Below are positions 1-11,760 of a DNA stretch of 64,000 bases, in pieces. The notes under the pieces are model-generated. The model saw only the letters and a list, made by a program, of their open reading frames with translations. It did no database searches and was not told where the DNA came from. Source of the stretch: Stercorarius parasiticus (Eukaryota > Chordata > Aves > Charadriiformes > Stercorariidae); contig VWZL01001293.1 of the NCBI GenBank assembly GCA_013396915.1, positions 265,396 through 329,395 on the forward strand. Direction: 5' to 3'. Each line of letters starts with the position of its first letter. The first letter of the stretch is position 1. A program made the translations under genes and the position numbers.

Positions 1-237
1 GATGACCCAGAGGGCTGTCTTGGAAACATCTCCTGGGGTACAGCCAGTCTGGGGGTCCCCACACCCAACTGCCTCCAGCTTCTCCTTCCTCCCTGCACCC
101 GCAGAGAGCTGGCGGGAGAGCAGCTCGCCGACATCCCTCTGCTCCGCTCCTGCAGATGAAACAGGAGATGGGGAAACCTGTGGCTTCCCTTGCTTTAAAG
201 AACAGTTTCCCTGGCCTCTGTCTTGCATGTGGGCTGC
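1..237. other. GC-rich spacer, no gene seen
   Basis: This is the left edge of the window. A 101-codon open frame runs through it on the plus strand, but it has low-complexity composition (Ser/Pro-rich) and no recognisable domain. I see no repeat or RNA gene. Confidence 0.5.
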
Positions 238-590
238 GTTTTTAATTAGCTTTTTAAAATATAATTTTAAACTTCTTTCTTCTGCTCGCGTTTTTATCTC
301 AGCTTAGGATGCACAAAGCTTGACTATTTTGTTCTCGGAGTCAGCTGGATGATCAAGGTTTTTGCAGTCTACTAAATTATTAAAGGAAACTCAGTTACTC
401 ACTAAATATTATTGCTTCCATACTGTCAGGGAGAAGATCACAGTAATATTTTGTTAATTCAAACATCTTCCTCTTTCTCTGAGGCAGTTGATGACAGGCA
501 AAGCGCTTGCATAATATACAAAGGTGCTCATTACAGAAAGAGGACATAATTAATTTTAGCAGTAGCAATAAGTCTTTGCTCCATGCAAAG
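238..590. promoter_or_regulatory. AT-rich island, candidate conserved non-coding element
   Basis: Composition drops abruptly to AT-rich between GC-rich flanks. Homeodomain-type cores are visible: TTTAATTAG at 241-249, TTGTTAATTC at 451-460 and ATAATTAATT at 546-555. There is no frame with coding character. Such islands in bird gene deserts are often conserved enhancers. Conservation itself could not be tested here, so the call rests on composition and motif density. Confidence 0.3.
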
Positions 591-976
591 CAGCATTGGG
601 GCTGCGGGGCTGGTTGGAGAGTCTTCTCACGGCTCAGTTGATGTTTCTCATGAACTGGAGGGGGGTAATGCGTTTTGTGGAGGTGATGCGGTTGGAGCGT
701 GGTGGTGGGGTGGTGGGAGGCCACCCAGCACATCCCGACCGCTTGCCAGGCCAAAGGTGGGCCAGTGGCTGTGGGATGTGGCGTTGCTGTCCCTCTCATC
801 TGGGAGGATGCTGGTGTCTGAGTGACATGTGCCTGATGCGGAGAGGCTTGTAGCAAGGCTGTGCCCCCTTGGGTTGGGGGCCCTTGCCTGAGTGGTGCCC
901 AATTCCTGGGGGCCGTAGCGAGCCCCACACAATGATAGGGAAGGCAGATGCGCAGCTCCCGCTCGCTTTGACCTGC
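591..976. other. GC-rich spacer, no gene seen
   Basis: The stretch is G-rich on the plus strand around 655-720, with GGTGGTGGGG-type runs. Several 80-260 codon frames overlap it on both strands and extend into the adjacent minisatellite. They disagree with each other and look composition-driven. Confidence 0.45.
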
Positions 977-1236
977 CGAGATGGAGTGGTCCCTGCCATG
1001 GCTGCCCTGCCTCTGCCCCACGGTGATGGAGAGGTACCCACTGTGGGTGCTTCTGCCCTGTGGGGGTGGAGCAGCACCCACCGTGGGTGCCCTGCCTCTG
1101 CCCCATGGTGATGGAGCAGTCCTCGCCATGGGTGCCCTGCCTCTGCCCCATGGTGATGGAGTGGTCCCTGCCATGGGTGCCCTGCCTCTGTCCTACAGGG
1201 ATGGAGCATCCCCACCATGGGTTCCCGCTCCATAGC
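977..1236. repeat. Minisatellite, unit about 45 bp (42-45 bp), about 6 copies
   Basis: Successive units read GGTGATGGAG, then a variable middle, then CCATGGGTGCCCTGCCTCTG. Unit starts at 1022, 1065, 1107 and 1152 give lengths of 43, 42 and 45 bp. A diverged unit precedes 1022 and a partial one runs to about 1236. Copies differ by substitutions and small indels, so this is an old, interrupted array. No unit carries stops in several frames, which explains overlapping open frames on both strands. Confidence 0.85.
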
Positions 1237-1659
1237 AGTGCCCACCATAGCTGCTCTGCCTCCCTCGGGGTCTGCAGGGTTCAGTCCTTCCCACATCCCT
1301 TGACCCGGAATGGCTCAGCTGCTCTCGGCCCCCCAGGACTGCTGGGGGCGGGGGGGGACGACAGAGGGATGGGTTGTCCCCGTGGCTGCCCGTGATGCTG
1401 GGCGCCAGGTGTGGGGCTGCAGCGTGGGCAGGCAGGGCTCTGTCGGCATCAGCATCACCGGGGGGCTTTGTCTGTGTCCCTGGTGGGACGGTGGCACATG
1501 CCTGGTGCCAGGCAGCCCCCCCTGCGCCTGCCAGGCTGAGGCCATTTGGTGGTGACGCTGCCACGTGGGGCCGGGATCCGTGTGGCTGTGTGGCAAGTTG
1601 TATTTTCACACCAATGGTTTTTGGGTGAGGTTTTTTTTTTTTTTCCAAGTCATTACAAG
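1237..1659. other. GC-rich spacer ending in a poly-T run
   Basis: A G-run near 1345-1356 and a 14-base T run at 1631-1644 are the only notable features. Open frames on both strands (up to 180 codons) are GC-driven and show no domain. Confidence 0.45.
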
Positions 1660-2160
1660 CTAAACAGCTCAAATAGTCTTCAAGGTGAAATCTGCTTTTC
1701 ATTACTCTGTAAGGGCACTGCGGCTTCATTTTCATAAGTTACATTACCATATGCAGCATTATAGTGCTTTGCTCTGCTACATATTGTCAACATTAAATAA
1801 CCTCTTTTTGTGGTTACATCATAAAAATTCTTTAGATCTTGGAAGCAGACTGTGAATATTTGCATATGTATATCTTTAATTTTCGCAGAACAGGCTGGCT
1901 ACCAGATGGGTGAACCAAATAAGCCTCCAACATTTATCTGAAAGTTAGACGTTTTCCTGTGTTGTTAACCGCAAAGGAAACTAGGTGGTTTTCAGCCATG
2001 CTGAGCCGCTGCCAGTCCCTAACCTTCGAATATTTTCACAGGGAGGGGGAAGAGGGAGGGAGCCTTTTCCCTCAAACCAGATGGCCGTATGGAATCAATA
2101 AAAGGCAGTTTTCAAAAGTTTGTTTACTTAACATTGAATATAATATGCCTTTGTGGTCCC
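1660..2160. promoter_or_regulatory. AT-rich island with a POU octamer, candidate regulatory element
   Basis: The island is AT-rich with short motifs. An exact octamer ATTTGCAT (reverse complement of ATGCAAAT, the POU-family site) lies at 1858-1865. A second AT-rich patch with AATCAATAAAAGG starts near 2093. There is no coding signal. The regulatory role is inferred from composition and motif only. Confidence 0.3.
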
Positions 2161-2550
2161 TTTGCACAGCAGAAAAATGTGATCCAGCAACCGAGCTAAT
2201 GAGTACGGGGAAGGCGGCACAAACCCGGGGACGAGCCTGCTCCAGTTATTGGCTTTTTCCCGATTCTTACCCCAGCAGCCGACGGATAAACCCCACGCTC
2301 CTGCCCACATCCCCAAGCCATGGGACATGGGGGCTTATCCCAAAGGACCTGGTGGGGCTTGGGGGGAAGGCGCTCTCCCTGGGAACACAGGGCAGGAATT
2401 ATGGGGTTTTTTTCTAGTTACAGCCCCAGATTACAGCGTTTGGGGTGTACTGATGCTTTTTGGGGCATAAGGGTGTTGCCGCTGTTGCCACCCACATCCC
2501 TAAAACCTGAGGAAAAGGCGGGCTCGGCTCTCCGCTGTGTGTGAGAAATG
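2161..2550. other. GC-rich spacer, no gene seen
   Basis: Short overlapping frames only (up to 152 codons), none recognisable. No repeat family could be assigned. Confidence 0.4.
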
Positions 2551-2935
2551 TCTGAAAACTTGTAAGGTATTAATCTTCTGCTGTAATTATTTTAAAACAA
2601 CCCAAATTATACGAGTAGTACAGCAAAAAACAATGTAGCCTTTTCTTTAAAGCAGAGCCTCTCATTATGGCAATCTGTCATCTGTTAATTCATTAGAGCC
2701 CTGACAGAAAGAACTTAGATCAAAACTATTTTAAATGATTCCTGATGACACACAATGGCAAATTTCAGCCATTATTCCGGAAATGTAACATCGTTCCTTC
2801 TGCTGCCTTCAACAAGGGGCCTTCCGCCGATATTAATTGACTTCTAAGTGGTTGCATGTGTTGTGTTTGCGTTACTGCTCAGATCTCTGCTTTGAAACGC
2901 TATTTGAGAGAGAAATCTTGTACTTGTTAAAGGGA
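2551..2935. promoter_or_regulatory. AT-rich island, candidate conserved non-coding element
   Basis: It contains TGTCA at 2676-2680, the half-site preferred by TALE homeodomain proteins such as MEIS and PBX partners, followed closely by TTAATTCATTAG (about 2685-2696). Stops are frequent in all frames. Clustering of these motifs in one AT-rich block is enhancer-like, but function is inferred. Confidence 0.35.
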
Positions 2936-3190
2936 CCGATCCGGCTCCGAAGGGCAGAGCGCGGTTTGCCGACGGGTGCAGCCCGTCAGGCTCCCCAAAG
3001 CGTGGGAGACTGGTTCTCCCTGAGAAAAAGAATAACAAATATTAAAAATCTGTTGGTTTTTTTTTTTTTTTAAAAATAAAAGGGTTTGGTTTTGTATTTT
3101 TTTTTTTCTAAAGATCCAAGCTGGATTCTAAAGCAAGTTCCAAATTTTCTTTTGTTGTTTTTTTAATTTTTAGGGCGTTTTGTGGTGTCT
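2936..3190. repeat. T-rich low-complexity tract
   Basis: The right half (from about 3046) contains several T runs of 8-16 bases separated by short mixed sequence, ending in TTTTTTTAATTTTTAGGG near 3160-3176. The left half (2936-3045) is ordinary mixed sequence. I see no adjacent gene-like sequence or target-site duplication that would mark a processed pseudogene. Confidence 0.5.
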
Positions 3191-4425
3191 CTGCAGTTGT
3201 CTGCGTGGCCAATGAAGCCACCCAAGAGTCAGCATCTCCAAAGCCAGAAGCAGCAGGGCTTCTGCTGGCAGAAACAGGAGGGCGGGTGAGGTGCTGGGCA
3301 GGTTCCGGGTAGCAATGGTTGCTAATGACTTCATTTGTGAAACAACATTATTGTTGTTGTTCAAAGCAAGCTGCAGAAACTATGGAACACTTTTATACAT
3401 TTTTTTTCCCCCTACGTTTCAATGTACCTTCCTGCAGATCTGCTCTCCTGAGGAGCCCCGGCGTGGCTCTGCCGCAGGGAGCATCCCAGTTTCTGCTCTG
3501 CCCGCGAGCGCCTGACTTCATCTTCACTTGGGGACAGAGTGACGTCCCTGCAGCTCTCTCTGACCTGCTGGAAAGCCGTTTGCTGCCGGCGGCTGCTGAA
3601 GGCAGGAGCCCCTTTTGCTGTTTGAGGTGGGGTGCTGGGGCTCACCCAGGACGGACCCAGCACTGCTCTCCCCACACAGGGCAGGGTGGGCTTTGGAAAC
3701 ATGAAAAAGAGGGGGAAAACCCAAGTGCCGTGGCCCACACAGCCCGGTCCCCTGTGGCTCCTGTCCCAAGGTTGGAGCCTCTGTGGCCAAATAGCGTGCA
3801 ATCTCCCGTGGGTGCTTTTCCCACGATTGAAAGGTGGTCCCCAGGACTGTCATCGGGGACAAGAAGCAAAAGCTCTTGGCGAGGCTGGATTTTCCTGTTG
3901 CCCTCATGCCCATCACAGCTCCACATTCCTGCCCTGAGCCCAGCTGTCCCCGCCTGTGTCCCCACCACTGCCTTTAGCCCTGTGTCCCTGCACAAGGGCT
4001 TTTCAGGTGACCTGTGTCCGTCCCCGAGGGCCGAGCCTGTCAGAGAGCAACCTGAAGCACAAGATGTTGGCGGTGCTGCCAGATGCTGCGGTTGGAGAAA
4101 AGGAGAGGAAAAAAACCAAGTTTGGGTACAAAACTTGATAATCCAGACTTTTCCAAAGATTTCCGTGTCATGCCGCAGAGTATCTTCGTTCTTGCTGAGT
4201 GCTGAAGGGCAGGGCGGTGGTGTAGGGGTTTTTCCTGCTCCTGTGGGGGTGCATGGGGGGGTGCTGCGTTTGCTGGTGGCTCTTACAGCCGTGGTTTGGT
4301 TTCATGTACCTGCCCTCACCGAGCCGCTGCCCTCGCCAGAGCCGTGCTCCACAGCTTTCCCTGGATGTATCGGATAGCCACCCGGGCAGGGAATGTGCTT
4401 GCAATGGAGCAAAAGTGGTTTTGTG
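3191..4425. other. GC-rich spacer containing a 352-codon spurious frame
   Basis: A plus-strand frame at 3319-4377 stays open for 352 codons, with overlapping frames of 105-130 codons on the minus strand. The predicted protein is Pro/Ser/Ala-rich with no recognisable domain, and comparable frames are open on the opposite strand. I read this as chance from GC content and not as a gene. Confidence 0.5.
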
Positions 4426-4700
4426 AGTTGCCAAAAAAAAAATATGTATTTTGTTCTGCTGAAGTCGTCTCTGCACTTTTTCCAAGTGAAGTAAATGAAA
4501 ATCCCGCTCAAATGATGCGTGAGTTTCGTATGAATTGAGCTGAGAGCCGGTAAATTGCTCTGTTTAATTAAATACCTTGATTTACTGACCTTGAGGTGAA
4601 GCCAAGTATAGCGACAGGCCATTTTTATAAATTATGTGAAGATGAGGAAACTGACGATGATCCATAAAGTACTGTGGGGCCAATAAAAAAAGAAAAAGAA
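4426..4700. promoter_or_regulatory. AT-rich island, candidate regulatory element
   Basis: It begins with a 9-base A run after GCC at 4431 and contains TTTAATTAAAT near 4563 and TTATAAATTATG near 4625. It is short and flanked by GC-rich DNA. Evidence is compositional only. Confidence 0.25.
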
Positions 4701-5600
4701 AGGGTTTGAATGCTCTTTTTGTGCAGCAGAGCCCCAAGCCATTGCTGGGTGCATCCCAAGGGGCTCTTGGGAATGTGGCAGTGGATCGGCTTTGGGCAAA
4801 TCCCATCCCACTGAAAAATGTCCTGTTTGCTTTCCCTTGTGCTCCCCATGAGCTGCCCCCTCCCAGTGCCCGGTGCCTGCCTGCGGGTACAGGGCTAAGG
4901 ACAAAGTCTGGCAGATGAAGGGGTTTGGGTAGAGAAACAGCCTCCAGGCTGAAAATGTGCACGTGGAGGTGGCTCGTGACAATCGCTCACCCTGCAGGGC
5001 ATTCCCTGGGGCTTTCTGGGCAAGTCCAGCGCCGTGCTGGGAGATGCAGCTCAGCTCAGCAGGAGCGGCTTGGTCCGCAGCAGGAGCCGGGTGGGAGGGA
5101 TGCAGGGTTGGCTTTTGGCTGGAGGAAGAATGCTCAGGCCCGGCCGCGCCGCTGCTCTCGCCCCTCGCGTTATGCTGCAGGTGGGTCCTTTCTTGTTTGC
5201 ACGTCGAGGTGCTGAACTGAATGATGAACGCGGTCAGGGCTTGTCTTGTCACTGAAAGCTTATGCAGGGACAGGAGCAGCCCTGCTCTGGTGCGAACCCG
5301 CAGCTCCGGAGCCGCCGGGAGCCCGCCCTGTCCCTGGGGGTGAGGGTGCAGCGATGTCCCCCCTCCCTTAGGACTGTCTCTGCTGGTGGGCTGGGAGCGC
5401 TCACACTGACATTTGGTGTTAAACACCTTCAGGGGACAAGATTACTCCTCGGTCCCTCCTGCTCTCGTGGCCAGGGCCGTCCTTGCCTGCCGCATCCCCT
5501 GCAGCACGCAGCACCCCTGCGGCACCCAGTGCTCATCCCTGCGCGGCTGCCTGGGGCCAGCGTTGAAGGATCAGGGCACCTTGGAACCGCTGTCCCACCT
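4701..5600. other. GC-rich spacer, no gene seen
   Basis: The longest open frame is a 264-codon minus-strand frame ending at 4632. It is low-complexity and overlaps equally long frames on the plus strand. CpGs are locally frequent around 5130-5170. No repeat was identified. Confidence 0.45.
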
Positions 5601-6010
5601 GGACTATGTTCTCTATCCAAATCAAAGTCACCGGAGAGACGGGAGTCGGGCACAGGAGCGCTTGCATCTACTTTATTTATCTTCGATGGCTGCCTCTACC
5701 TGGCTGTGCGGGAGCATAACTCTTCTGTGCATAATTCAGTGTCTTTGTACTTCGTCGTACTTTAAATAGCACAGCGGAGCGGAGAAATAATTATTCTTTT
5801 TGGTTGGCTGGGGTTGAGTCTAAATCTGCACGAGCAGCGGCTGTTCGGGGACTTTCAGTGCTTGAGTCAGCGATCTTCTGACTTTGGAACTTCAGAAGGG
5901 GACAAGCGCTTTTCCTTTCTTTTTTTTTTTTTTTTTTTTTAAACAATATATAAGGACAAAGATATAAATCTGTGGCAGCCCTGAAGCACAAATAGCAGCA
6001 GCGTGGCTAG
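5601..6010. other. Mixed-composition spacer with a 21-base poly-T run
   Basis: The T run at 5920-5940 is followed by an A/T-rich patch (AAACAATATATAAGG). No coding sequence or repeat family is recognisable. Confidence 0.4.
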
Positions 6011-6790
6011 CTTGCTCTGCTGCCCGTGACCCGTGAGAGGTCTTCACAGCTTGCTTTTCGGCTGTAAAATTGCTTCAGGCAGCTGGGAGCAGCTTTGGCA
6101 AACAGCACACCAGCCCAGCGCCGTCCCCCCGTCCCTGGCAGGGACACCTGGGGCACGCAGGGCGGGAGCAAAGATGAGCAGTGACCAGCTCCTGAGCCCC
6201 CTTCCTTCTGGGGACGCGTCCAGCTGGTGATGATGGGGGTGAAGGGAAGGAAGGTGCCTGTTTGCTAATGAGTTAATTTGCCGGGGGGCTGCCTGGCCGG
6301 GGAGGCTTCGCACGCTGTGGGTGCCAGCAGAAGGAACTGTGAAAATATCAGTGTTTACAGATTTATTTTAAATTTTTTATTTTTTTTTCTTTTTTTTTTG
6401 GAGGTGCTGTGATCATGAGCCGGACTTTTGGCGACAGGAAGGGCCCGGCAGATGAGCACATCGGTCGCTTCTTTTGTAAGCTTTTGAAGGTTTTGCAAAT
6501 CATTTTATTGCTCAGATAGCAGCCTTCCCGTGAAGGCGCCAAACCTGGCACTGGGTCAGGCCAGGGGATGGGCGTGTGGCGTGAAGGGTCGTGCACCACG
6601 GGCACTCTTCCCCTTCCAAATCCCAGGGGGAGAGGAGTGAAGCCCTTGCATTTGCTGCACATGTTTTCATCTTTAAATCTTGAGCGTTTGGGTTTGCTGG
6701 ATGGCCCGATACCCTGGGTAAAGCTGTCAGTAACCACTGGCCCCCCAGCAGACACTGGGGGCTGGAAGCTGACCAGTGGATTAAGAGACA
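6011..6790. other. GC-rich spacer with a T-rich tract, no gene seen
   Basis: A low-complexity T/A tract lies at about 6355-6400. A 142-codon minus-strand frame (6363-6791) runs into that tract, where it encodes a lysine-rich tail, and has no domain. Nothing else is recognised. Confidence 0.4.
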
Positions 6791-6980
6791 TGTGAACTTT
6801 GGGGTTTATTTAGGCAAAACAGGTTTGCCCGATTGGAGACTTTTTTCTATATAAGTGCATGTTGCTCCCCACTCCTCCGAGCTGATTCCCCTTGTAATAC
6901 TATGGATAAAACAGTTTCATAGGCTCTGCTCTCTGCTAATTGAAATTAGTAAAACAAGCCGGAATAGGGGGCTAGGATGG
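6791..6980. promoter_or_regulatory. Small AT-rich island
   Basis: It includes GCTAATTGAAATTAGTA near 6936-6952, an imperfect inverted pair of TAAT cores. It is too short to judge further without an alignment. Confidence 0.22.
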
Positions 6981-7400
6981 GCTAAAAAATGGGGTGCTGA
7001 ATGCCCCATGGCAGGTCGGGAGCGATGCCGAGCCGTCCCTGGAGGCAGCGGGTGCCGGCTGCCCCCTCGCCCATGACGCTGGCACGGGCGAGCTGCGGGA
7101 TCGCCCCCCTCTCTGCCACCCCCGACGCCTCCGGGAAGGTGGGAAATAGCAGCTCACTGCGGATGGAAGATGTTTGAGAGGTGGTCTTCCGTTTTAAAAG
7201 CGTCCTCAGTACACACTTGTGAGTGTGTGAAATGCGTGTGAGTTATCCCTCCCTCCGTGCACCCGCGTGTGGTGGGCACCCATGTATAAAATGAGGGAAA
7301 AGGTGCCAATTTCTGGTCCATGCAGCCGTGCCTGGCCATGAGATGTTGTTGCAGCGATGGCCTGGGGCAGCCTCTTCCGACCGAGCTCCTCTCCTGCCCA
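6981..7400. other. GC-rich spacer, no gene seen
   Basis: CpG-containing sequence around 7040-7140. Short frames only apart from the 267-codon minus-strand frame at 7154-7957, discussed among the rejected items. Confidence 0.4.
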
Positions 7401-8080
7401 GCACCGAGGGCATATTTTTCCAGGAATGCAAGATATTCCACATAGTAGGAATCAGTCTGTCCGAAGCTGGCCTGTCCGAACGCCCAGTCTGATAATAGTG
7501 TATCTTTCCTGTAATTCCGATACTCTCTTTCCACCTTGCAAAAAGTAATTCCACCCTGCTGAAGAGTAATTAAACTGCCGGTTTTAGCTCGGGTGGTTTC
7601 CCTGGGATGGCTCCGTGTCCCTGTCTCAGGGAGGATGATGCTGGGATCCATCACCTCGGCTCCAAAGAAAACATCCGAAAGAAAACGTAGGAGCCTGGCT
7701 TTCCTTGGGAGGCTGAGGATGGAGGCAGCTTCATCAGCAGGTCTAATTACCATGTGAACGTGCGCTTCGTAATCTTCTGTGCAGAGTAACTGGCTTTTCG
7801 GTTGCCAAGTGAAGGGAGCAGGATCTGGCAGCGCAGGACCCGGCACAGCCGAGGAAGCGGCAGCCCCGGTTCTTGCCTCGACGAGGCATTTCCAAAGCAG
7901 CCTGCCAGGAGGGGGTAGGGGGATCGTTTCAGAGAGGTTTGTGTGCTTTATTTTCATGAATAAATTTTAACCTGAGCTGCTGGTTTTGCATAGGAAATTC
8001 CACGGTTAGACTTTCAGTCTGGGTCAGTGAATAATACGGCTCTTTTAAAAGTGTGTTTTATTCTTGAAGACAGCTAATGT
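7401..8080. promoter_or_regulatory. Patchy AT-rich segment, candidate regulatory DNA
   Basis: AT-rich patches at about 7410-7590 and 7730-7810 contain AAGTAATTCC and AGAGTAATTAAAC. The end (7930-8080) is again AT-rich. A 267-codon minus-strand frame spans most of it, but its predicted protein shows no domain and no homology I know, so I do not call a gene. Confidence 0.25.
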
Positions 8081-8420
8081 ATCGGGGAATGGAATTTAGT
8101 GGGGTTTTCCCTGCGTTTTCCTGCGTGAGGGGTGTGTGGGAGGGTCCTTCACCTGCCGGAGCGCGGGAACGATGTCCCACGGGTCCCCTGGGTTTTGCTC
8201 TGGGCTCCTCCGCTGCCGCCCCGTTCGTGCAGGCGGGCAGAGGAGTCCCCGGTTTTCTGGCATGTATTGGAAATCTTTGCCCTGGCTGTAATTCGTCTTC
8301 GCTCGGGCGAAGCAAATAAGTTGAGGTGCTGAGTGGGTGCAGCTCCGAGGAGGGGTGATGAGGAAGCACAACACCGAGCCGGTGCCTGCAAAGCCGGAGA
8401 CTCGCGGCCGGGCTCATCCT
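8081..8420. other. GC-rich spacer, no gene seen
   Basis: Frames of 80-120 codons are open on both strands at once, which argues against any of them being real. No repeat seen. Confidence 0.4.
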
Positions 8421-8885
8421 CCGTATTTATAGCCGATGCAAAATTGATCCTTGCTGTTTCCAGGCTCCGCAGCCAATTAAACCTCTTGCTCCCTCTCCGT
8501 TCCTGGGGCAATTACCACCTTGCGCCCTGTAACTTGCAGCTATGAGTAAGCCAAATTCAATTTTATCTAGAATGTGCAACGTGAACTGTAACTGGGGAGC
8601 AGTTTCTTGCGTGCCGCCCCTCCCCAGCCTGACAACCAGTTTTACTACCCAGCAGGGAATAGACTGATCGCTCATTTACGGCTGCAATCATCTCCCTGTT
8701 ACAGCATTAGGAAGGAATGAGCACCAAAAGCCATTATAATTAAGATCTCTCTGGAGCTGACAGTAGAAATAGATGGCATGTGGAGCTGGAGCTCTGTGGC
8801 TCAGCTGTTTCTTTTCGAGCTGTCACTGGAAAATTACAGAGGCTGACAATCATATTTTTAACGCGGCAGTGCTAAGTAATATATA
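8421..8885. promoter_or_regulatory. AT-rich island, candidate conserved non-coding element
   Basis: CCAATTAAACC, CAATTACC, CCATTATAATTAAG (8731 onward) and a run of short TAAT/ATTA words cluster within 450 bp. TATAATTA-type sites and an E-box-like CAGCTG (about 8802) occur together. No coding character. Likely regulatory by analogy with homeodomain-rich enhancers; not tested. Confidence 0.33.
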
Positions 8886-10499
8886 TCCACCTTGTGCTGG
8901 GGAGCGGAGAGGGGACGGAGACCGGTGCTCTTGGAGCACCCCCCTGGGCGTCGTTGGGGGCTGAGAGGGCTGAGCCGTCCCCACCGCGTCTCTCCGCCTC
9001 CGAAACCCCGGCTCCTCGTGGAGCTGAAGGTGTTGAGCATCTTCTTACAGTTCAAATGAGCACCTGCCAAGGAGGGGGACCTGGCAGCGGGGACGCAGCC
9101 GTGGGACAGAGGGACTCGCACCCAGAGCTTTTCCCTGGGGCTCTCAAGCCCTGCTAAACTTGGGGGATGTCGTCGCAGCCAGAGCGGCTGCGGTGTGTTC
9201 CTAGAGACATCTGGGAGGTTAAAAAAAAATTTTAAAATTCCCATTTCTTGGCTTCCCCTTGAGCATCTGAGGCTGCGTCAGGGCTGCAGAGGTGGCCCGG
9301 TGTGTTGAGACCTGTGGGTCTTCGTACCTGAGAAGCTGTTGCTCAACAGAGATGCGTGATTGGAAACAGCAGACGTTGCTTTCCCAATTATTTCATCATA
9401 ACGGGAGCCACCTCCCCTGCTCCTGGACAGCAAATACCACGCGGTGATTTTTTAATTGAGGGGTGAGTTGGGTTTGCTGCCTGCACAGGCAGGGTGTTCA
9501 ACGTCCTGCCTGCACCCCCTGCCTGTGTTTTTGGCTTTTCAGCGTGCCGTCTTGCGGCAGCACCCACGGTAGGTCCTCCGGGCCTTGCCGGGATGAGCCA
9601 CTTCAACGGTTCTGCAGTTCCGTTGGTCTTTCTCCATTGCTCCCCTGGACGTGGAGCAACTGGAGTCACGCCCTTGGCAGCTGCAGTTTTCCCTGGCAGA
9701 GCTATTTCTTTTAAACGCCTGATGCTGCATCTCGCCGCGTTGGTCGCCTCTTGCCGCGCACCCCCGCGAGCGCACGCGCTGTTTAAAGAACCGCTCGCTG
9801 CTCGGTATGTTGTACTTCCTCGCCCTGTAACATAATACGCCGTAAACACTGGTGGCCTTCCTTTTTTTTAATGTCTGGGTCTTTACGAAGATCCAAATTA
9901 AAATATAATTTGTAGATGGGGGTTGCGGCAGTCTGTGAAGTATGCCGTGCTGGTGGGTCCCGGCACTGGGTCCTGCTGACGGCTCCCGACGCACGGGGTA
10001 TTTATGGCAGAGCCTGGTGTAACGCGACGCGCGGCACTGGCTGTCCCCGCGGGCGGCAGCGGGGTGAGAGCGGAGAGGAGGAGGGGGAGGAGGACACGCA
10101 TTATCAGCCAGGGTGTTATGATGAGGATTGGTTTCTAATCGCCTTCCAGATAACCCCAGCGAGGCAGGCACTGCCCCTCTGCTGCCCACCGGGGTTTTTC
10201 CAGGGGAAGGGCAGGGGATGACACCATTCCTCATGCTCCGAAATGGCTGATGGACAGAAGCCGTCCCCGGGTACGGCCCCGTGTGCTCAGCGGGACAAGG
10301 GCTGGGGACCTCACTCCGGCGTCTGTGCGTGCAAACTCCCTGCAGACTCGGGCATGTCCGGGGCCGCGTGTAGAGGAGTATTTTGAGTCCTCCCAACGTG
10401 CCACCCCAAGCACCCACCTAGTTTAATAACCAGGTGATTTGAGCTCCGTGAGCATTTACGGGCTGTGCGGATGGACCGGGCGCAGGTTTGGGACCAGAC
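8886..10499. other. GC-rich spacer with small AT-rich patches, no gene seen
   Basis: The longest frame is a 292-codon minus-strand frame at 9539-10417. It lacks domains and overlaps similar plus-strand frames. AT-rich patches at about 9218-9245 and 9868-9920 are too short to assign. CpGs are dense between 10010 and 10090. Confidence 0.4.
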
Positions 10500-10960
10500 G
10501 TAAGCCTCAGGGCTGCGTTTAAAAGTATTTTAGAGACTTTTCCTCCATCACGCTATTAAAAAGCTTCGGAGCCCAACTGTCCTGTTCCTGCAGCTGACAT
10601 TGCGTGAAAGTGTCTTTTTAAGCTGCAAATGAATTATTGATGCAATTATTCATTCTCATTTAAATATCTACTTAATGGCATTTAAATAACAGTGTTCGGA
10701 ATGTGTCAACAATTTACACAATAATTTGGATTCTGAACTTTATACCTCTGTTTTCTCCCCACACAAATAATTGAAGCTCATCCATTTTGAGTGACAATTG
10801 TAGATAAGTATCACTTTTTTTCTATTGCACATGTGCGTTATCTAAATATATTAAATCACTTACCCAATTTTAATTTCATTTGAATGATTAATCAGTTACT
10901 TGGCTATAATTATTTGTGTTAAGACATCTCCGATTAGAAAACAGAGCAGAGAGACAATTA
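10500..10960. promoter_or_regulatory. Strong AT-rich island, candidate enhancer
   Basis: This is one of the most sharply bounded AT-rich blocks. It contains repeated ATTTAAAT words (about 10658 and 10680), the palindromic double homeodomain site GATTAATC at 10886-10893, and a second TAATTA at 10906-10911. All six frames are full of stops. The profile matches conserved vertebrate developmental enhancers in kind. I cannot name the target gene. Confidence 0.42.
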
Positions 10961-11760
10961 GGGAGACGAGTGTGTTGAAAATCCACCTGCTCATCTTGCA
11001 ACGCGGGGCTTGGGATGCGGGAAGGCGTTCCTGCTGCCGGCAGCCCCGACGCCGGGATGAGGGGCACAGCCTGCCGGGATAACTCAGGGCCGGGAGGCTT
11101 GGGATACGTGCGTGTGGATGGGGTAAATGTTCCATTGTGGTTTCCTTTGGCTCTCGGATCCAGGGTGAGCTCTGGGGGCGAATTCCAGGGCAGGACGTGG
11201 GTGCACCCCAGCATGGAAAGGGGTCGGCGCCCCACGCGCGTCGCTGGGAGCTCGCTGGTTTCTTTGCATGAGAGTGGGGTCCGGTATAGCATTCCCAGAT
11301 CGAAATGAAAACCTCGGCTTTAAAAACACGCTTCTGCCTTTGATCTCGTATCCACACACGTGTAACTTTACGGCCTTGGCAGAATTGACTCCCGATGTGC
11401 ATCCCTCCAAAGAGCCCAAGGCCTCCCCTAAGGGGGAGAGACGGTCTCGCAGCTGCCGCTGGGATTTTATTTTGGGGGTTGGTGGGGATTTTGTGGATTT
11501 CAGTGAGTGCTTTAATTCCCGAGGGGTCACTGTTTCTTGCCGTGCCATCCCACTAAGCTGCAGGAGATGGGTGCAGAGAGGAGCGCCTCAAAGGCCACTT
11601 GGTGAAGGGGCGATGGATTTGCTGGGGTCGTGGCAAAGCCAGGAGGGGAGTGGGCTGCTGGCGGCAGAGGCTGTGTAATTTGCTGAATTTTAGGGCCATT
11701 TCCCTTCAAAAAGGTCTTTGCGGGTCAGTGACCCGTGGCCTGCAATCCGCCAGCCCGATC
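10961..11760. other. GC-rich spacer, no gene seen
   Basis: Overlapping frames of 134-168 codons lie on the minus strand (10888-11548), with none recognisable. No repeats. Confidence 0.4.

Noticed and set aside
3319..4377. 352-codon plus-strand frame
   Set aside because: GC-rich, low-complexity, opposed by long frames on the other strand, no domain, no promoter or splice context.
7154..7957. 267-codon minus-strand frame
   Set aside because: No recognised family, and it overlaps AT-rich patches that look like regulatory DNA. A chance frame is more likely.
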